Source: Chryseobacterium mucoviscidosis
GTDB lineage: Bacteria; Bacteroidota; Bacteroidia; Flavobacteriales; Weeksellaceae
NCBI RefSeq assembly: GCF_002177115.1
Contig: NZ_MVAG01000091.1
Span: forward strand, 103,409-167,408
Length of the DNA stretch: 64,000 nucleotides
Reading direction: 5' to 3'
In this document: piece after piece, positions 27,051 through 35,630 of the stretch
Layout: each line of letters begins with the position of its first letter
Numbering within the stretch: the first letter of the stretch is position 1
The notes under the pieces: generated by a model
The model's database searches: none
The model's input: the letters and a program-made list of their open reading frames with translations, nothing else
Told to the model about the DNA's origin: nothing
Made by a program: the position numbers and the translations under genes

Positions 27051-28814
27051 TTATTCAGACTTAAAAATCTCCGATCTTTCTGAAACTCCATTCGCATTGA
27101 AAGCTTCGATCTGGAAATAATATGCATCCGCTCTGTCGGCTCCGGTGAAGAAATATTCGTTTTTACCGTACACCATAATGCTTCCGTACAATTTCTCTGG
27201 AGATTTTCCCCAATAAATGACGTATCCGTCTGCATCGGAATTCTGCTGCCATTTCATCCAGATGCTTCTTCTTTCACCATATTTCTTAGGATCTGATCTC
27301 AACGGAACAAAACTCTGAACTTTTCCGGGAACTGCTCCTGCGCCTTTTCCAAAAACTCTGAATCCGCTTAATGCAAATTTTCCGGTTGGCATTTTCAGAT
27401 TTTCCATTTTCAGAAATCTTGCTTTGGCAGGTTTTTCCAATTCTACATAATCATGAGGAACATCTTTGGTGTTTTTGCTTTTATCCACAATAACATTCCA
27501 TTTTTTACCGTCATCGGAACCATAGATTTTATACTGATGCATTTTGCCCAGTGTTTTTCCCATAAACTCAACATCCTGATCGGCATAATTGATCTGAATG
27601 GCATTGATGGTAGAAACCTCTCCTAAATCCGTCTGAAACCACTCTCCGGAATTGCCTGTTTTGGCACTCCAGTACGTTTTAATATCTTCATCCACCGCAT
27701 AATTAGAATGATAACCACCTAAAGTGGATGAAACCTGAACCGGCTTATTGTAATTCAGCAGCATCCATCCTGCAAAAAGTCCTTTGGAGAAATCTTTTCC
27801 CTGTGCATATTGCGGAAGATACGTTGGATAATCTCCGTAAGCCGTGTTGCAATACATTACATCATCTTTATCAAATCCGGCAGGCCAGATTCCCAATCGT
27901 CTTTCAAAATTATTTTTGGTTGATATAAAAATGGTAGAAATGTGCCACCAGTTTTTGTAATTGTCTTCAAACGTTGCACCGTGTCCTGCTCCTCTCGCAA
28001 AACCTCCCGGTTTGTAAGAAAACGGATTGTGCTGTTGATATTCAAAACCTTCTAAAGGCTTATTACTAACATACACTCCATCCGAATATCCGCTGAATTC
28101 CGTTGCAGGAGCTCCGTACTGAAGATAATATTTTCCGTTATGCTTCGTCATCCACGCTCCTTCTACAAAAGGCTGCAAGAAAACATTGTCATTGTATTCC
28201 CCGAATCTTTCCCAACCATGATCTTCCGGTTTTAACCTGATGGTCGGCTTTACAAAACCTTCGGACTGAAGGGTATTTACTTTTACTTCGGTTCCCAACA
28301 ATGGCCATTCATTGCTTGATCCCCAATACAAGTACAGCTTGTTTTTGTCTTCATCGTAATGAAATGCGGGATCCCATGCTCCGACTTTTAAAGTATCAAC
28401 AGCAATTTTCCAGTCATCTTTGGTGGGATTGGTACTTTTCCAGATCGGGAAATCCTGTTCCCATGTCGAACCAAAAACATACAGAGTATCTTTCATTGCC
28501 CAAACTGCAGGAGCGTTCAGATCGTGGGTATATTTATTGTCTCTTAAAAATTTCCGATGAACAAACTTCCAGTCGAGCATATCATCGCTGTACCAGTATC
28601 CTTCCTGATTGGTGGAAAAAAGAAAGAGCTTGTTTTTAAAATTAACAATCACCGGATCGGCTGTTGCACGGTGTTTTCCCTGTTTTGAAAAAACTTCGAA
28701 CGGAGTATACCCGTAATCGATATTAATCGGGTTACAAAATGTCTTCTGCTGAGCATTTAAACTGAAAAATCCCAACAAAAGCATGAATGAAAGGAGGCAC
28801 TTCTGCATTTTCAT
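27051..28814 (-). CDS. Glycoside hydrolase family 43-like protein with F5/8 type C and fibronectin III domains
   Basis: This secreted protein of about 587 residues has a signal peptide (cleavage near SLNAQ). A five-bladed beta-propeller domain of the GH43 type carries ATADPVIVNFKNKLFLF (base Asp), VGAWDPAFHYDEDKNKLYLYWG and GAGHGATFEDNYKNWWHIS. A discoidin-like F5/8 type C domain follows (YAVDEDIKTYWSAKTGNSGEWFQ), and a fibronectin III module ends the protein. GH43 enzymes cleave arabinan, xylan or related side chains. I chose the ATG at 28814; the longer form from 28835 adds seven polar residues before the signal peptide. No SusC/SusD pair is nearby. Confidence 0.85.
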   Translation of the reverse strand: MKMQKCLLSFMLLLGFFSLNAQQKTFCNPINIDYGYTPFEVFSKQGKHRATADPVIVNFKNKLFLFSTNQEGYWYSDDMLDWKFVHRKFLRDNKYTHDLNAPAVWAMKDTLYVFGSTWEQDFPIWKSTNPTKDDWKIAVDTLKVGAWDPAFHYDEDKNKLYLYWGSSNEWPLLGTEVKVNTLQSEGFVKPTIRLKPEDHGWERFGEYNDNVFLQPFVEGAWMTKHNGKYYLQYGAPATEFSGYSDGVYVSNKPLEGFEYQQHNPFSYKPGGFARGAGHGATFEDNYKNWWHISTIFISTKNNFERRLGIWPAGFDKDDVMYCNTAYGDYPTYLPQYAQGKDFSKGLFAGWMLLNYNKPVQVSSTLGGYHSNYAVDEDIKTYWSAKTGNSGEWFQTDLGEVSTINAIQINYADQDVEFMGKTLGKMHQYKIYGSDDGKKWNVIVDKSKNTKDVPHDYVELEKPAKARFLKMENLKMPTGKFALSGFRVFGKGAGAVPGKVQSFVPLRSDPKKYGERRSIWMKWQQNSDADGYVIYWGKSPEKLYGSIMVYGKNEYFFTGADRADAYYFQIEAFNANGVSERSEIFKSE

Positions 28815-28837
28815 ATGTTTTAACTTTGAGGACAAAA

Positions 28838-29863
28838 TTAATTAACTTTTTTCGGTTTTCTCCAAATAAAGCCATCCAATAAGTAATGCGTAAGCTGAGG
28901 AACGACTAATAAAGGGACTAAAAACTGAAACCAATTCAACGAAATATTCAGATGTAATGAAAAATGTTCGTTCCAAACCAAAATTTCCCATAGAAACTCC
29001 TCGAAAAATGCAAAAGCAAGAATAACGAGAATAAACAAAAATATCCCGAAGGTAGACTTGAATAAAGAAAGACGGTTTAGATTTTGATCCTCTTTTTGTT
29101 GAATTTCTCTGATGTAAATTAAAGCAATGTAGGGAATTCCGTGTGAAATCACATTCAGGAAAGTGAAAACCAGATCGTTATTGAAATAAACAATTCCGAA
29201 ATACCACGAAAGATAAGTCCCTGAAATTAAGGCGATTTTCGGAATATTAAATTGTCTGGTTTTGAAAATTTCATACACCGTTTTTACGATCCAAATCATT
29301 AAAATCCCGAAATATAAAATCTTAATGACAGGAATATAATCCGGAAGATTCTGAAGCCAGTTGAATTCATTTTGTACAAACCATGTAAAAGCTCTCGGTG
29401 TTTTAAACCAATACAACATCGGAAAAATTGTGGCAGAATACACCGCAATTTCATCCAATTTTTTACTCCGGTTATTGGGTTCAAATCTAGCATAAATTCT
29501 CATGAATCCATATTGCTGCCTGATAAAATGAAAAACAGCAATCAAAGCTAACACCGACCAAAACGTAAGACTTCCGAACTGGTATAAAATCAATCCTAAA
29601 ATCCAGCTCAAGGCAGGAATTCCGTAATATAGCAGTTTTCTTTTCCTGACTTCTTCTTTAACGAAATAGGTTTTGAATAAGGTCGAATACACATGCGCTA
29701 CATCCACAAAAACAATCAGGAAAAGCCATGTGTAAAAGGAATAATGATTTTCCAGTCCCTGAATCTGTTTCTGAAATAAGAAAACAATCAGCAAAATAAT
29801 GAAAGGCGGCGACAGAATAAACCAGCCGTCTGTTTTTGCGTTATGGATCCAGGGTTGTTTCAT
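28838..29863 (-). CDS. Conserved polytopic membrane protein
   Basis: The 341-residue protein has eight or nine membrane segments. It contains a histidine-bearing motif FVDVAHVYSTLFKTYF, a second FHFIRQQYGFMRIYARF, and a third NVISHGIPYIALIYIRE. I do not recognise a named family, but the polar HVYST, RQQYG and SHGIPY sites inside membrane segments look like an active or metal site. It is 64 bp downstream of the FAD oxidoreductase gene, separated only by a palindromic repeat, and is probably functionally linked to it. Confidence 0.6.
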   Translation of the reverse strand: MKQPWIHNAKTDGWFILSPPFIILLIVFLFQKQIQGLENHYSFYTWLFLIVFVDVAHVYSTLFKTYFVKEEVRKRKLLYYGIPALSWILGLILYQFGSLTFWSVLALIAVFHFIRQQYGFMRIYARFEPNNRSKKLDEIAVYSATIFPMLYWFKTPRAFTWFVQNEFNWLQNLPDYIPVIKILYFGILMIWIVKTVYEIFKTRQFNIPKIALISGTYLSWYFGIVYFNNDLVFTFLNVISHGIPYIALIYIREIQQKEDQNLNRLSLFKSTFGIFLFILVILAFAFFEEFLWEILVWNEHFSLHLNISLNWFQFLVPLLVVPQLTHYLLDGFIWRKPKKVN

Positions 29864-29877
29864 TTTTTATTTTTGGG

Positions 29878-29910
29878 AAACCTAACAGGTTTTAAAAACC
29901 TATAAGGTTT
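29878..29910. repeat. Short palindromic intergenic repeat
   Basis: A 33-base near-palindrome built from AAACCT, AGGTTT, AAAACCT and AGGTTT arms (28 of 33 positions self-complementary) lies between two minus-strand genes. Elements of the type AACCTAACAGGTTT recur in flavobacterial intergenic DNA. Confidence 0.6.
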
Positions 29911-29927
29911 GAATTCTTATTTTAATA

Positions 29928-31529
29928 TTAATCAAATTGCTGCATCTCTTTCGCGGTTCTCCATCCCTGATAAAATGCTTCTTCGAAAATTGAAATTCCT
30001 GAAAGATCAGAATGGGCAAAGAAAATTTTCCCTTCAACCGGCTGTTTTGCCATTTCGGAATTTCCAAAAATCTGGTTCGGAACCGGCGCAATCATCGCAT
30101 GACCGATTTTGTGAAACTGCATTTCGAGGATAAAATCTTCAATCATGGGATGGGCTTTTTTTAAATCTTCCAAAACAAGGCTTTTCAACTGTTCTTCTTT
30201 CAGACCGTATAATTTTTTTCTTGCTTTTTTACAGTCATTGGTAGAAAAACTTCTGTAGTACGTAATCACTTTTTCGCCCATAATCTGGTTTACATTCTGA
30301 TGCTGATCGTAAATATAGCCTAAACCATCAGAACCGTAAATTACGTTATCCCAAGCCAATTCTTCGTCTCCTCCGAAATCGTTTTGTAAAGTAATCGTTG
30401 TTAAAAGCCACGGAACATAGTTAAAATGTTCAGCTCTTTTATTGTTGAAAATTCTTTCGTTGACGAATTGCGGAGTCGCGAACAGAACTTTTTCAGCAAT
30501 GATCTTTTTTGTCTTTTTCTGAATATTGTCGAAACTTAAAACCTCAACATCGTTATCATTGATCTTCACATCAAAAACCAGATGATTCTGTAAAGATTTT
30601 TCTTCTGTATATTTTGAAAAATGTTTTGCCAAACGAGCATTTCCTTCCGGCCATGTGAAAACCTGATCTTTGTATTTTTTGCTCCAGTTATTTTTTCTTC
30701 CGGCGAAATAATGAATTCCCGCCCAAGCCGAAATATAATCGATTCCCAAACCGTAATCGTCGCGACAGGAATAATCCAACAGCCACAGTAATTCTTCAGA
30801 TGTAAAATTTTCTTGTTTCAGCCAGTCTCTGAAAATAATTTTCTCTAGTTGTAAAACCTCATCTTCCCGGGTGGAATCGTGAACCGGAATGGCAAACCAA
30901 TATTTTCCTTCCGCATCTTTTTTATGCTGAAAGTGATCCATCATTTTAAAAAAACGGTCGAATTCCGCTTTTGCTTCTGAGGAAATTCCGTTTTGCGGAA
31001 CGATATCATTTTGCCATGAATTTTTGAAAAACAACCGTTCCTGTTGCGGGAAAGTCATCTGATATTCATCTAAAATCGGATCACCGTTTTCATCGTCTCC
31101 CTGATACATTTTGCAATCTTTCAGAAATTGGATGATTTCAGTATTTTCTTTATTTGGCAATGGTAAATAATGCGCTCCCAGAGGAAATTTTGAAAATTTG
31201 TTCTGTCCGTTGGAAGAGTTTCCGCCTAAATGGTTTTCCATTTCGAGCAACAAATAATTGTTTTCCTGATTCTGACTGAAAAATCTGCACGCCGAAAGTC
31301 CTGAAATTCCTCCGCCGACAACGAGGTATTTTGTGCGAATTTCTTCCGTAGGTTGAGGAAAATCTTTTGCCCAGAGTTTGTGCCCTAAAATATGATTGGT
31401 TCCTGTGATTGTAAGCAATAAGGATTTCCCTTTTTTACTGCAATAGTGTAAAAAAGGAATCATGAGACTGCCTAAGAACAGGGTTTTAAGGAAATCTTTA
31501 CGTGAAAATTGAGTGGGTTGAGTTGGCAA
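29928..31529 (-). CDS. Exported FAD-dependent oxidoreductase (amine-oxidase-like)
   Basis: The 533-residue protein has an N-terminal export signal with a Tat-like SRKDFLK motif and a lipobox-like HYC. A dinucleotide-binding motif VVGGGISGLSACRF follows, with the ribose-binding glutamate about 20 residues later (LLLEMENHLGG). The C-terminal FAD contact region reads GKIFFAHSDLSGISIFEEAFYQGWRTA. This is the flavin amine oxidase/desaturase-like fold. The substrate is unknown. Its place just after a polyamine operon makes an amine substrate a reasonable guess, but this is inference only. Confidence 0.75.
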   Translation of the reverse strand: MPTQPTQFSRKDFLKTLFLGSLMIPFLHYCSKKGKSLLLTITGTNHILGHKLWAKDFPQPTEEIRTKYLVVGGGISGLSACRFFSQNQENNYLLLEMENHLGGNSSNGQNKFSKFPLGAHYLPLPNKENTEIIQFLKDCKMYQGDDENGDPILDEYQMTFPQQERLFFKNSWQNDIVPQNGISSEAKAEFDRFFKMMDHFQHKKDAEGKYWFAIPVHDSTREDEVLQLEKIIFRDWLKQENFTSEELLWLLDYSCRDDYGLGIDYISAWAGIHYFAGRKNNWSKKYKDQVFTWPEGNARLAKHFSKYTEEKSLQNHLVFDVKINDNDVEVLSFDNIQKKTKKIIAEKVLFATPQFVNERIFNNKRAEHFNYVPWLLTTITLQNDFGGDEELAWDNVIYGSDGLGYIYDQHQNVNQIMGEKVITYYRSFSTNDCKKARKKLYGLKEEQLKSLVLEDLKKAHPMIEDFILEMQFHKIGHAMIAPVPNQIFGNSEMAKQPVEGKIFFAHSDLSGISIFEEAFYQGWRTAKEMQQFD

Positions 31530-31539
31530 GATTTAATGG

Positions 31540-31839
31540 TTATTTTGAGATGCTTTCGTAATTATCATCGGGATTCTGAAAATTGTTGATAACTCTGTGG
31601 ATTCTCAACATATCATCCTGATAATCATAAATAATGTAGTTATGTTTCGTTACCAAATATTTCATAAACCCTGTATCTCTATATTTTTCAAAGTATACAT
31701 TTTTTGAAAGTAGCATTTGAATAGCCTGATCATATTTATCCAAAAAAATTTCTAAAACCAGAACGCCCCATTGATCAAAAAGATAATCCTGAAGATTTTC
31801 AAAATCTTTCTTGGAAAGATCACTATATTCTACCCTCAT
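31540..31839 (-). CDS. Type II toxin of the RelE/ParE superfamily
   Basis: The 99-residue protein has the RelE/ParE layout: an N-terminal strand (RVEYSDLSKKDFENLQDYLF), two helices with FLDKYDQAIQML, then KYRDTGFMKYLVTKHNYIIYDYQDDMLRIHRVINNFQNP, where the late arginine and histidine are typical of the active or gyrase-binding face. The target (mRNA or gyrase) cannot be decided from sequence. Its start overlaps the antitoxin gene by 17 bp. Confidence 0.82.
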   Translation of the reverse strand: MRVEYSDLSKKDFENLQDYLFDQWGVLVLEIFLDKYDQAIQMLLSKNVYFEKYRDTGFMKYLVTKHNYIIYDYQDDMLRIHRVINNFQNPDDNYESISK

Positions 31840-32161
31840 TCTTACGCTGTTCTAATCTTGCACGAGCCTGCTTCATTAATTCCTGGTGAGATATTGTTCT
31901 TCCCATTCTGAAATCTTCTTCAGATCTTTTCAACGATTCTAAAATCTCTTCATGGGTTTCGTTTCTATAAACAGGTTCCATTACTTTGGCAATAGAAAGC
32001 AGTTCTTCGGAAGTAAATCTCTTTTCTTTCATTTTCTTGAAAAAGGTAGGTTTTTTAATTCCTGTTTTTTCAATGATATAGGAAATTTTGAAGGGTGAAT
32101 CTTTCAGAATCTGATCGATGTTGTTCTGGATTTCTATATATTTTTCAATTTCAGCTATCAT
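31823..32161 (-). CDS. HTH-type antitoxin
   Basis: The 112-residue protein has a helix-turn-helix in residues 25-60 (FKISYIIEKTGIKKPTFFKKM, then FTSEELLSIAKVM). Its charged C-terminal tail (GRTISHQELMKQARARLEQR) is of the kind that wraps a toxin. It precedes and overlaps the toxin gene, the usual antitoxin-first order. A perfect 6-bp-arm palindrome directly after the -7 element ahead of the gene is a good autoregulatory operator. Confidence 0.8.
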   Translation of the reverse strand: MIAEIEKYIEIQNNIDQILKDSPFKISYIIEKTGIKKPTFFKKMKEKRFTSEELLSIAKVMEPVYRNETHEEILESLKRSEEDFRMGRTISHQELMKQARARLEQRKNEGRI

Positions 32162-32176
32162 ATTTTTATAATTTAA

Positions 32177-32200
32177 GTATCAATATATGATACAAATATA
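32177..32200 (-). promoter_or_regulatory. Toxin-antitoxin promoter with palindromic operator
   Basis: TATATTTG (minus strand, 32193-32200) matches the -7 consensus. GTATCA-ATATA-TGATAC (32177-32193) is a palindrome that begins at its last base and would cover the transcription start. No TTG is seen at the -33 distance. Confidence 0.6.
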
Positions 32201-32219
32201 ATAAATAATTGACACTTTT

Positions 32220-33734
32220 CTATTGAACTTTACCCCATTCTTCATCAAAATACCGTACTAAAATCTGGTTATCCAATCGATTGACTTCGATATCTTTAGC
32301 CTTCATATCTTTTGTAAAGTAAGAAAGTTGTGAGAAATTGTAATCATAAAATTTCAGATTCGGAATTTTACGATAGATTTTATTGTTGATCGGTTCAAAA
32401 GAAGCCATTGAAAATCCCCATTCTCCGAATGACGGAACATACGTGTGATACGCGGAAGTAAAAGGAAAAATCTGATTAATTGTTTTCTCAATACACCAGA
32501 AAGATTTCGGAGCAAAGTAAGGAGAAGTTGTCTGCACCACAATTTTTGTATCTAAAGTAGTCAGTCTTTCCAGTTCTTTATAAAACTGTAAAGAATACAA
32601 TTTTCCTAAACTGTAATTAGACGGATCCGGAAAGTCAATAATGATAACATCGTATTTTTTTGAGTTTTCTTTCACCCAGATGTAAGCATCTTTATTTATC
32701 ACTTTCAACTTTGGGTTAGATAAAGAGCTTTGATTCAATTGGCGCATGGTTTCATTATTCCTGAAAAAATCTGTCATTTCTCCATCCAAATCCACCAGAG
32801 TGATGTCTTTTACTTCTTTGTATTTTAAAACTTCACGAACTGCAAAACCGTCTCCGCCACCGAGAATTAAAATATGATCGATCTTTTTAGCCATCGACAT
32901 CGCAGGATGAACCAACGCTTCGTGATAACGGTATTCATCTACTGAAGAAAACTGTAAATTATTATTCAGATATAATCTGAATTCGCGGCTGTTTCGGGTT
33001 AAAACGATTCTCTGGTACGGCGAACTTTTGGTGTAAACGACATTTTCGCCGTATAATTTCTCTTCCGAAAATGATAAAATTCTGTCCGAAAAAATAAAGA
33101 GAATAACAAGCAAAAGAAAGGCTCCGATTGATTTAACTCTTAATGAAACTGGTTTTGAAAGTTCTTTTTTCAGATAGAAACATAAAAATATGGCAATTGA
33201 AATATTAACCAAGCCAAAAAACAAAGGGGTTTTTACGATTCCTAATTGCGGAATCAGTACCAAAGGAAACAGAATAGAAGCCAATAAAGCTCCGATATAA
33301 TCAAAAGCGAAAACATTTGAAACGAGATCTTTGAACTGAACCCTGTCTTTTAGAATGTTCATCAACAACGGAATTTCTACTCCGACCAAGCATCCCGTAA
33401 AAAAGACAAAAAGGTATAAAACGGCTTCAAAATGCGCCAGAGTATTGAACAGAATAAATAAAACCACAGAGCTTATTCCACCGATAATCCCGACCAGAAT
33501 TTCAATTTCTATGAATTTATCAATTAAATTTCCTTTGATGAATTTGGCAAAATACGATCCGACTCCCATCGAAAAAAGATAAACTCCGATGATGAAGGAA
33601 AACTGCTTCACAGAATCGCCCAAAAGGTAGCTCGCCAAAGCTCCCGCCACCAATTCGTAGATCAGTCCGCAGGTTGCGATGACAAACACCGAAAACATCA
33701 AAAGCAGTTCAAGAGGAATCCTCTTTTTATCCAT
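32220..33734 (-). CDS. Membrane-fused polyamine aminopropyltransferase (spermidine synthase-like)
   Basis: The 504-residue protein has an N-terminal half with about six to seven membrane segments (LLLMFSVFVIATCGLIYELVAG to SIGAFLLLVILFIF) and a C-terminal spermidine-synthase domain. Catalytic-domain motifs are YQRIVLT, NNNLQFSSVDEYRYHEALVHPAM, HILILGGGDGFAVREVLKY, LVDLDGEM and DFPDPSNYSLGKLYS. The usual role is transfer of an aminopropyl group from decarboxylated SAM to a diamine. The membrane half suggests a membrane-linked acceptor or substrate. The SAM decarboxylase gene lies four genes upstream, and the start overlaps the DUF350 gene by 8 bp. Confidence 0.88.
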   Translation of the reverse strand: MDKKRIPLELLLMFSVFVIATCGLIYELVAGALASYLLGDSVKQFSFIIGVYLFSMGVGSYFAKFIKGNLIDKFIEIEILVGIIGGISSVVLFILFNTLAHFEAVLYLFVFFTGCLVGVEIPLLMNILKDRVQFKDLVSNVFAFDYIGALLASILFPLVLIPQLGIVKTPLFFGLVNISIAIFLCFYLKKELSKPVSLRVKSIGAFLLLVILFIFSDRILSFSEEKLYGENVVYTKSSPYQRIVLTRNSREFRLYLNNNLQFSSVDEYRYHEALVHPAMSMAKKIDHILILGGGDGFAVREVLKYKEVKDITLVDLDGEMTDFFRNNETMRQLNQSSLSNPKLKVINKDAYIWVKENSKKYDVIIIDFPDPSNYSLGKLYSLQFYKELERLTTLDTKIVVQTTSPYFAPKSFWCIEKTINQIFPFTSAYHTYVPSFGEWGFSMASFEPINNKIYRKIPNLKFYDYNFSQLSYFTKDMKAKDIEVNRLDNQILVRYFDEEWGKVQ

Positions 33735-33942
33735 GAATCGCTGCGCTTATGATAATTGAAATCCCGATGATAAATGCTCCGAAAATAATCGCCAAAGCAG
33801 TATTTTTATTGTGCGCGATTTCGTGCCATGTTTTTTCCGGCGTTAATTTTTCAATAATTAGATAGCAAACCAGCAATATTGCAATTCCCAGGAAGGAATA
33901 AATCACTGAATTGATGACCGGTAAAAAATTGATCTGATCCAT
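33727..33942 (-). CDS. DUF350 domain-containing membrane protein
   Basis: The 71-residue protein has two membrane segments (VIYSFLGIAILLVCYLIIEKLTP and NTALAIIFGAFIIGISIIISAAI) and the TPEKTWHEIAHNKNTALAI loop. This matches one DUF350 (YjfL-type) unit; many family members carry two or four. DUF350 proteins occur with DUF4178, polyamine enzymes and PspA-like proteins in envelope-stress neighbourhoods. It overlaps the aminopropyltransferase gene by 8 bp and follows the small membrane gene at 11 bp. Confidence 0.85.
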   Translation of the reverse strand: MDQINFLPVINSVIYSFLGIAILLVCYLIIEKLTPEKTWHEIAHNKNTALAIIFGAFIIGISIIISAAIHG

Positions 33943-33953
33943 AGTTTATATTT

Positions 33954-34154
33954 TTATTTGTGATAATATCTGTAATATCCCACTCCGGAAGAGTGGTGTC
34001 TTCTTGTGGTTCCGTCTCTGTAGGTTTCTGTTTTTTCGCAGTCGCAGAACTGGTTGCCGTCAAAAGTGAGATAAGTAAACCAGCCGACAAAAAAAACTCC
34101 AATGAGACAGAGAATCCAGTGTTCTTTTATGTAATTAATAATAGTTTCCATCAT
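33954..34154 (-). CDS. Small single-pass membrane protein of the polyamine operon
   Basis: This 66-residue protein has one membrane segment (WILCLIGVFFVGWFTYLTF) followed by a basic, His/Tyr-rich tail of about 35 residues with a CDCEKT motif and GVGYYRYYHK at the end. I do not recognise a family. The start codon directly abuts the stop of the DUF4178 gene, and a second ATG follows at once, so either may be used. The tight packing between DUF4178 and DUF350 genes supports a real gene. Confidence 0.7.
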   Translation of the reverse strand: MMETIINYIKEHWILCLIGVFFVGWFTYLTFDGNQFCDCEKTETYRDGTTRRHHSSGVGYYRYYHK

Positions 34155-35627
34155 TTATGAGTAGGTGTAAGGTGAATTTGAACTGTTGAACCATTTTGAT
34201 CTTTCGAAAGATTTTCTTCCGAACCAGACTGCTGCAACAAACCCGATGATAAACAAAAGAACAAACACAAAATTCCTGAAAGAGACAGGAAGCCATTCTG
34301 CTTTAATTTTAACAGATTTGTTGTCGGTTAACTCTGGTGTTGTCGTTCCGGCTGCAAGATTGGTATTCAAAAGGGAGTCGATATCCGCTTTTCCTAACGT
34401 CTGATGAACAAACTGTCCGAGGCTGCTTACTGTGTCTTCCTTTATCATTTTAGAGTCTCCGAAAGCCGTTGTTTCCATCGTATTGTTGTTGGTAACATTA
34501 ATGGTTCCGTTGTTATCTCTGGATAAGGTTAAACTTCCGTCTTGGGTCGCGTAATATGATGGAGGCATAACCTTTGGAGTTTCCTGTTTTTCTGCCGAAA
34601 TAATAAAGTGGTATTTTCCGGGAGCAACTCCGCAGAAATTAAAACTTTCATTCTTTCTTCCTTCGCTCCAGTTTTCACCGTCTTCATAACCGTGGTATTC
34701 CTCGATGTCTTTTGAAGCAAACACAATTTCGTTGGTTTTCTCGTTCACCAATCCTAAACCGACATTTGCCCATGAATTATCCACATTGGAATATACCTCA
34801 ACTTTTAACGGGGCAGAACCGCCTGATAAATCAAAGCTTTTACTGACCATTTCTTTATTGCGGACATCTGCAAAATTAATTTCCTGCTCGAAAACCGATT
34901 TATTGGTTCTCGTCCCGACTACATACAATTGGATCAGACTAATTAGTAATGCCGAAACCGCCATAATATTAATGGTGTGTTTTACATTTACATAAAACGG
35001 CTGAACAATTCCTATTCCTAAATAATTGGGAAGGTTAGAAATTCCGAACGCTTTTTTTACTTTGTATTTTGAGATGTGTTTGCCGAAGAAGAATTCATTT
35101 TTTCCCTTCGACTGCTCCTGAGAAATCATCTGAGTTGCATTCACATATTCCTTGTATGTTGTCAGTCCTAAATTCAGTTTATCTTCAAAAAAACCTGCAG
35201 CAGAATGAATGGTGCATTCTGTAGTTTCATACCACCGGTAATTTCTTCCGTGCAGTTCCACTGCTTTTCCGTTCATCTTTTTCTTTACATCCATTGCATT
35301 AATGATATGAAGAAAAGTCCAGTGTCCATCACTCTCACTTAAAAAAGCATCTTTTCCTTTTGTATCTTTTAAATAATATTCTCTCCAAAAGATACTGGTT
35401 CCGTATTTGCGGATGATAATTCCGGTGACGGTATATTCTGTATTGTCGATGATTCCTTTCTGCCCGAAATCCAATACTACATTTTCTGTAGGAATTTTAA
35501 TGTGTTTCTGATGTTTATTATTTTCGACATCAATAAGATAAGAACAGGTCTTACAGACGTATTCTTTTATATCGAAAGTAAGATCCAGCTTATTTCCGGA
35601 TTCGCAGGCGGGACAAACGTAAAACAT
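34155..35627 (-). CDS. DUF4178 domain-containing membrane protein with N-terminal zinc ribbon
   Basis: The 490-residue protein begins with a zinc ribbon (YVCPACESGNKL and YVCKTCSYLI). A DUF4178 domain follows (YTVTGIIIRKYGTSIFWREYYLKDTKGKDAFLSESDGHWTF, about residues 60-115). Next come a first membrane segment near residue 222 (INIMAVSALLISLIQLYVV), an extracytoplasmic beta domain with FNFCGVAPGKYHFIISAEKQ, and a second membrane segment near residue 460. DUF4178 has no established activity; it travels with DUF350 and polyamine enzymes. It begins 3 bp after the SAM decarboxylase stop. Confidence 0.82.
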   Translation of the reverse strand: MFYVCPACESGNKLDLTFDIKEYVCKTCSYLIDVENNKHQKHIKIPTENVVLDFGQKGIIDNTEYTVTGIIIRKYGTSIFWREYYLKDTKGKDAFLSESDGHWTFLHIINAMDVKKKMNGKAVELHGRNYRWYETTECTIHSAAGFFEDKLNLGLTTYKEYVNATQMISQEQSKGKNEFFFGKHISKYKVKKAFGISNLPNYLGIGIVQPFYVNVKHTINIMAVSALLISLIQLYVVGTRTNKSVFEQEINFADVRNKEMVSKSFDLSGGSAPLKVEVYSNVDNSWANVGLGLVNEKTNEIVFASKDIEEYHGYEDGENWSEGRKNESFNFCGVAPGKYHFIISAEKQETPKVMPPSYYATQDGSLTLSRDNNGTINVTNNNTMETTAFGDSKMIKEDTVSSLGQFVHQTLGKADIDSLLNTNLAAGTTTPELTDNKSVKIKAEWLPVSFRNFVFVLLFIIGFVAAVWFGRKSFERSKWFNSSNSPYTYS

Positions 35628-35630
35628 TTT

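Noticed and set aside
26162..28814. Polysaccharide utilisation locus
   Set aside because: An esterase and a GH43 enzyme are adjacent, but there is no SusC/SusD pair or sugar-sensing regulator; the barrel protein at 23818 lacks a SusD partner.
33851..34102. 83-codon frame overlapping the DUF350 and small membrane genes
   Set aside because: It is a shifted-frame shadow; the two overlapping genes have clear membrane segments and tight operon spacing.
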